From: Pseudobacillus wudalianchiensis
GTDB taxonomy: Bacteria > Bacillota > Bacilli > Bacillales > Domibacillaceae
Direction of reading: 5' to 3'
Length of the DNA: 64,000 nt
Assembly: GCF_001685015.1 (NCBI RefSeq)
Contig: NZ_MAYT01000005.1
Span: 22,383 to 86,382, forward strand
The notes below the pieces were generated by a model. That model saw only the letters and a program-made list of their open reading frames with translations. It did no database searches and was not told the origin of the DNA. Shown here piece by piece: positions 62,336 to 64,000 of this stretch (positions within the stretch are counted from its first letter, which is position 1; the number at the start of each line of letters is the position of its first letter). The position numbers and the translations under genes are program-made.

Positions 62336-62698
62336 ATGGAAAACGTATCAAATGTAGATAAATTGGAATCTATAAAGTCCTTCCAATCGACAATCAGTAA
62401 ATCCGAAAAGGCCCTGGCTCAGATGACTCAGAAAGCCGCAAGTACCACCTTATTAAAGAAACGACTCAAAGCTCTTTATATCGGCTTAGCCATTCTAGAA
62501 AATGTTTGGAATCAAAGACCCCACCCTTACACTCAGGAAGATTTGGCAGAAGCTCGCGATGTTCTTGTTGGTTTATTCCCATCAATTAAGAACATTTACG
62601 CTAAGTCAAAGGCTGGCAGCCCACAAAAAACATTATTAGAAAGAAGAATGAAAGCATTAGAATTAGCTATTCAAGCGATTAACATTAGTTTCGACTAA
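62336..62698 (+). CDS. Small helical protein of unknown function
   Basis: This 120-residue protein is probably all-helical. Two similar halves are seen: TLLKKRLKALYIGLAILENVW (about 38-58) and TLLERRMKALELAIQAINISF (about 98-118) share the pattern TLLxRRxKALxxxxxAI. This suggests an internal duplication. The site AAGGGGGA precedes ATG 62336. No family is recognised. Confidence 0.7.
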   Translation: MENVSNVDKLESIKSFQSTISKSEKALAQMTQKAASTTLLKKRLKALYIGLAILENVWNQRPHPYTQEDLAEARDVLVGLFPSIKNIYAKSKAGSPQKTLLERRMKALELAIQAINISFD

Positions 62699-62775
62699 TG
62701 GAGTTAATTAGATGGTCAGATAAGCGTGTGGAAGTTCAAAAACGATAACTAAACAGACGGAAAGGGAAATGTACC

Positions 62776-63126
62776 ATGACCAAACATAAGGTCTATACAA
62801 TGAGTGTCGCAAGTGTCTATCCTCATTATGTGACAAAGGCGGAGAAAAAAGGACGTACGAAAATAGAAGTCGATGAAATCATCTGTTGGTTGACAGGGTA
62901 TAGCCAGGAAGAGTTAGAAGCGCAACTGAAAAAACAGACAGACTTTGAGACCTTTTTTGCGGAAGCTCCCGAACTGAATCCTTCACGGCTTTTAATCAAA
63001 GGGGTAGTCTGCGGTGTTCGAGTGGAAGACATTGAAGAACCGACTATGCAGGAAATCCGCTATTTGGATAAGCTGATCGATGAGTTAGCAAGGGGAAAAG
63101 CGATGGAAAAGATTTTGCGGAAATAA
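62776..63126 (+). CDS. DUF2200 family protein
   Basis: This 116-residue protein matches DUF2200 throughout: [24 protein letters not shown] at the start, [10 protein letters not shown] near 34, and the end [27 protein letters not shown]. Family function is not known, although the size and conserved Tyr/His/Lys suggest a nucleic-acid or small-ligand-binding domain. It has a GAAAGGGAA site and stands 77 bases behind the previous small gene. Confidence 0.88.
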   Translation: MTKHKVYTMSVASVYPHYVTKAEKKGRTKIEVDEIICWLTGYSQEELEAQLKKQTDFETFFAEAPELNPSRLLIKGVVCGVRVEDIEEPTMQEIRYLDKLIDELARGKAMEKILRK

Positions 63127-63700
63127 TACTTAAAATCCCAATTACCTAAAAATAGCTTTCTTATATTATCGGGCGCTTTAATGAATAAGGGGTACAGAAA
63201 GTATTTAACTTGACTGCTGTAAGGGGTATTCTTTTCAGAACGGTTATTTCTCCTCCAAAAAAGGCTGTTTCTCACGTTCATTTAAGTTTAAAAATCATTT
63301 TCGAACATTTTTTAAATGAACGGCGAGATATTAAAAAAAGCTAACTGTGTAGGCAGCATGACATAGAGGAAAGAACAGTTTGCTAACCAGTATTTTTTGA
63401 AAACTTGTGTGTCTCAAAGAATACAAGATGGGCAATCATAGAGACAGGAACATGTAATGAATAAGGAAATGATGGTTGTGAAAAATAAGTTAACACTGGC
63501 TAACGCTATCCGTAAAAATTTGTTTGACTTAAATGAGTATCTTGCCTGCCACTGCGGTTCAGTGTTCGTTACAAAAGAAAGTAGATTGAACGTTCCGATG
63601 GGATCAGAGCGTTCTTTTTTAATGGGTTTGGGAAGTTGGAGTTTTGAGTGTTTGCGTCTTTCTTTATTGGAATGCTTCTTATTAAGACCGGAAAAATTGA

Positions 63701-63730
63701 TTGACTTCATATTTAAAAGAATGATATAGT
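63701..63730 (+). promoter_or_regulatory. rrn promoter P1
   Basis: TTGACT (63701-63706) and TATAGT (63725-63730) are spaced by 18 bases. Together with P2 85 bases downstream this is the tandem layout of Bacillus rrn operons. Confidence 0.7.
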
Positions 63731-63785
63731 TCTTCTTGCTGTTAAAAATAGTGTTGTTGAGAAAAAGATTTTCTTAAAAAAGTTG

Positions 63786-63814
63786 TTGACACTATCATTT
63801 GTAGATGTTATTAT
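63786..63814 (+). promoter_or_regulatory. rrn promoter P2
   Basis: TTGACA (63786-63791) and TATTAT (63809-63814) are spaced by 17 bases. The start site would fall near 63821, about 160 bases before mature 16S rRNA. Confidence 0.75.
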
Positions 63815-63981
63815 AATATAGCTGTCGCTGATAACGACGCTAAATTGATCTTTGAAAACTGAACAAAATACATGCCAGTAAGTTAATTCTTATTTTATTG
63901 AAGAGCAAAGGAACATCTGTTAAGTTCGTCACTTCCTGTGACAACACAGATGCCTGCACATCCTGTGCAATGCAAACAATC

Positions 63982-64000
63982 TTTTTGGAGAGTTTGATCC
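63982..64000 (+). rRNA. 16S ribosomal RNA, first bases (cut by window edge)
   Basis: The window ends in TTTTTGGAGAGTTTGATCC, the conserved 5' end of bacterial 16S rRNA (GAGAGTTTGATCCTGGCTCAG). The preceding leader and promoters agree. The exact mature 5' end is estimated. Confidence 0.93.

Larger units (their letters stand above)
63127..63981. other. Upstream region of an rRNA operon
   Basis: The first 570 bases show no gene I can support. The open frame at 63457 lacks a family and overlaps a hairpin-like element (GAACG...GCGTTCTTTTTT, 63588-63620). After that come the two rrn promoters and the pre-16S leader, which contains GATCTTTGAAAACTGAACAAA (in part) as usually seen in Bacillus rrn leaders and spacers. 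Confidence 0.6.

Noticed and set aside
63457..63729. 90-codon open frame before the rRNA promoters
   Set aside because: It has no recognisable family, no good ribosome binding site, contains a hairpin-like element and runs into promoter P1; more likely non-coding.
1..63850. tRNA genes
   Set aside because: No stretch with the GGTTCGAATCC-type T arm and matching acceptor stem was noticed while reading both strands; a covariance-model scan would be decisive.
1..64000. CRISPR array or restriction/defence island
   Set aside because: No regularly spaced direct repeats and no cas, restriction, toxin-antitoxin or other defence genes were recognised.

Overview
The window looks like a chromosomal segment of a low-GC, spore-forming Bacillaceae (Firmicutes). 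The evidence is AT-rich DNA, strong AGGAGG-type ribosome binding sites, frequent TTG/GTG starts, a Sda-like sporulation checkpoint protein, an S-layer-homology protein, a Bmr/BmrR-type efflux pair, and a Bacillus-style tandem-promoter rRNA operon whose 16S gene begins at the last bases of the window. The species cannot be told from what is here.

Layout. 1-4.7 kb: end of a LysR regulator, an MFS transporter with an M20 amidohydrolase, and a TRIC-type channel. 5.0-8.4 kb (minus strand): E1alpha-E1beta-E2 of a 2-oxoacid dehydrogenase complex, without E3. 8.8-9.5 kb: a 17-19 codon cationic ORF ahead of a small proteasome-like Ntn hydrolase. 9.7-14.8 kb: a catabolic block (FadR-type regulator, HMG-CoA-lyase-like enzyme, CaiB-type CoA transferase, CitMHS transporter, gamma-carbonic-anhydrase-like protein). 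One 22-bp sequence containing TGTATACA occurs exactly before the regulator and before the CoA transferase. 15-25.9 kb: an SDR, gene remnants, a TerC-type membrane protein, an SLH protein, a secreted YiiX-like hydrolase, a polar amino-acid ABC transporter and GlpQ. 26.2-28.3 kb: a divergent MerR regulator/MFS efflux pair.

29.5-42.8 kb is one long ethanolamine-utilisation (eut) locus: EutW/EutV two-component system, EutH, EutS, EutP, EutA, EutB, EutC, EutL, EutE, EutM, PduL, EutN, a second BMC-H shell protein and, as last gene, an NAD-dependent malate dehydrogenase. A consensus sigma-A promoter precedes eutW. Before eutH and eutA, small hairpins with an A1/G4 hexaloop overlap terminator stems, as expected for EutV antitermination. 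No alcohol dehydrogenase (EutG) or EutT is present, so the malate dehydrogenase may take over NAD+ recycling.

43-49 kb: a Sda-like gene with a DnaA-box-like site upstream, decayed amine oxidase and alcohol dehydrogenase fragments, an APC amino-acid permease, a glucose/sorbosone-dehydrogenase-like propeller, and an S-component-like membrane protein. 50.3-54.7 kb: a four-gene acyl carrier protein / AMP-ligase / MBOAT / SGNH cluster. It has the parts list of the dlt system but a different gene order. A promoter with a Fur-box-like element lies upstream, and partial inverted copies of an extragenic repeat lie on both sides. 55-64 kb: a GMC oxidoreductase, a DUF1259 protein, a DUF421 (YetF-like) protein, a repeat-rich beta-helix candidate, several unknown small proteins, gene remnants, and the start of an rrn operon.
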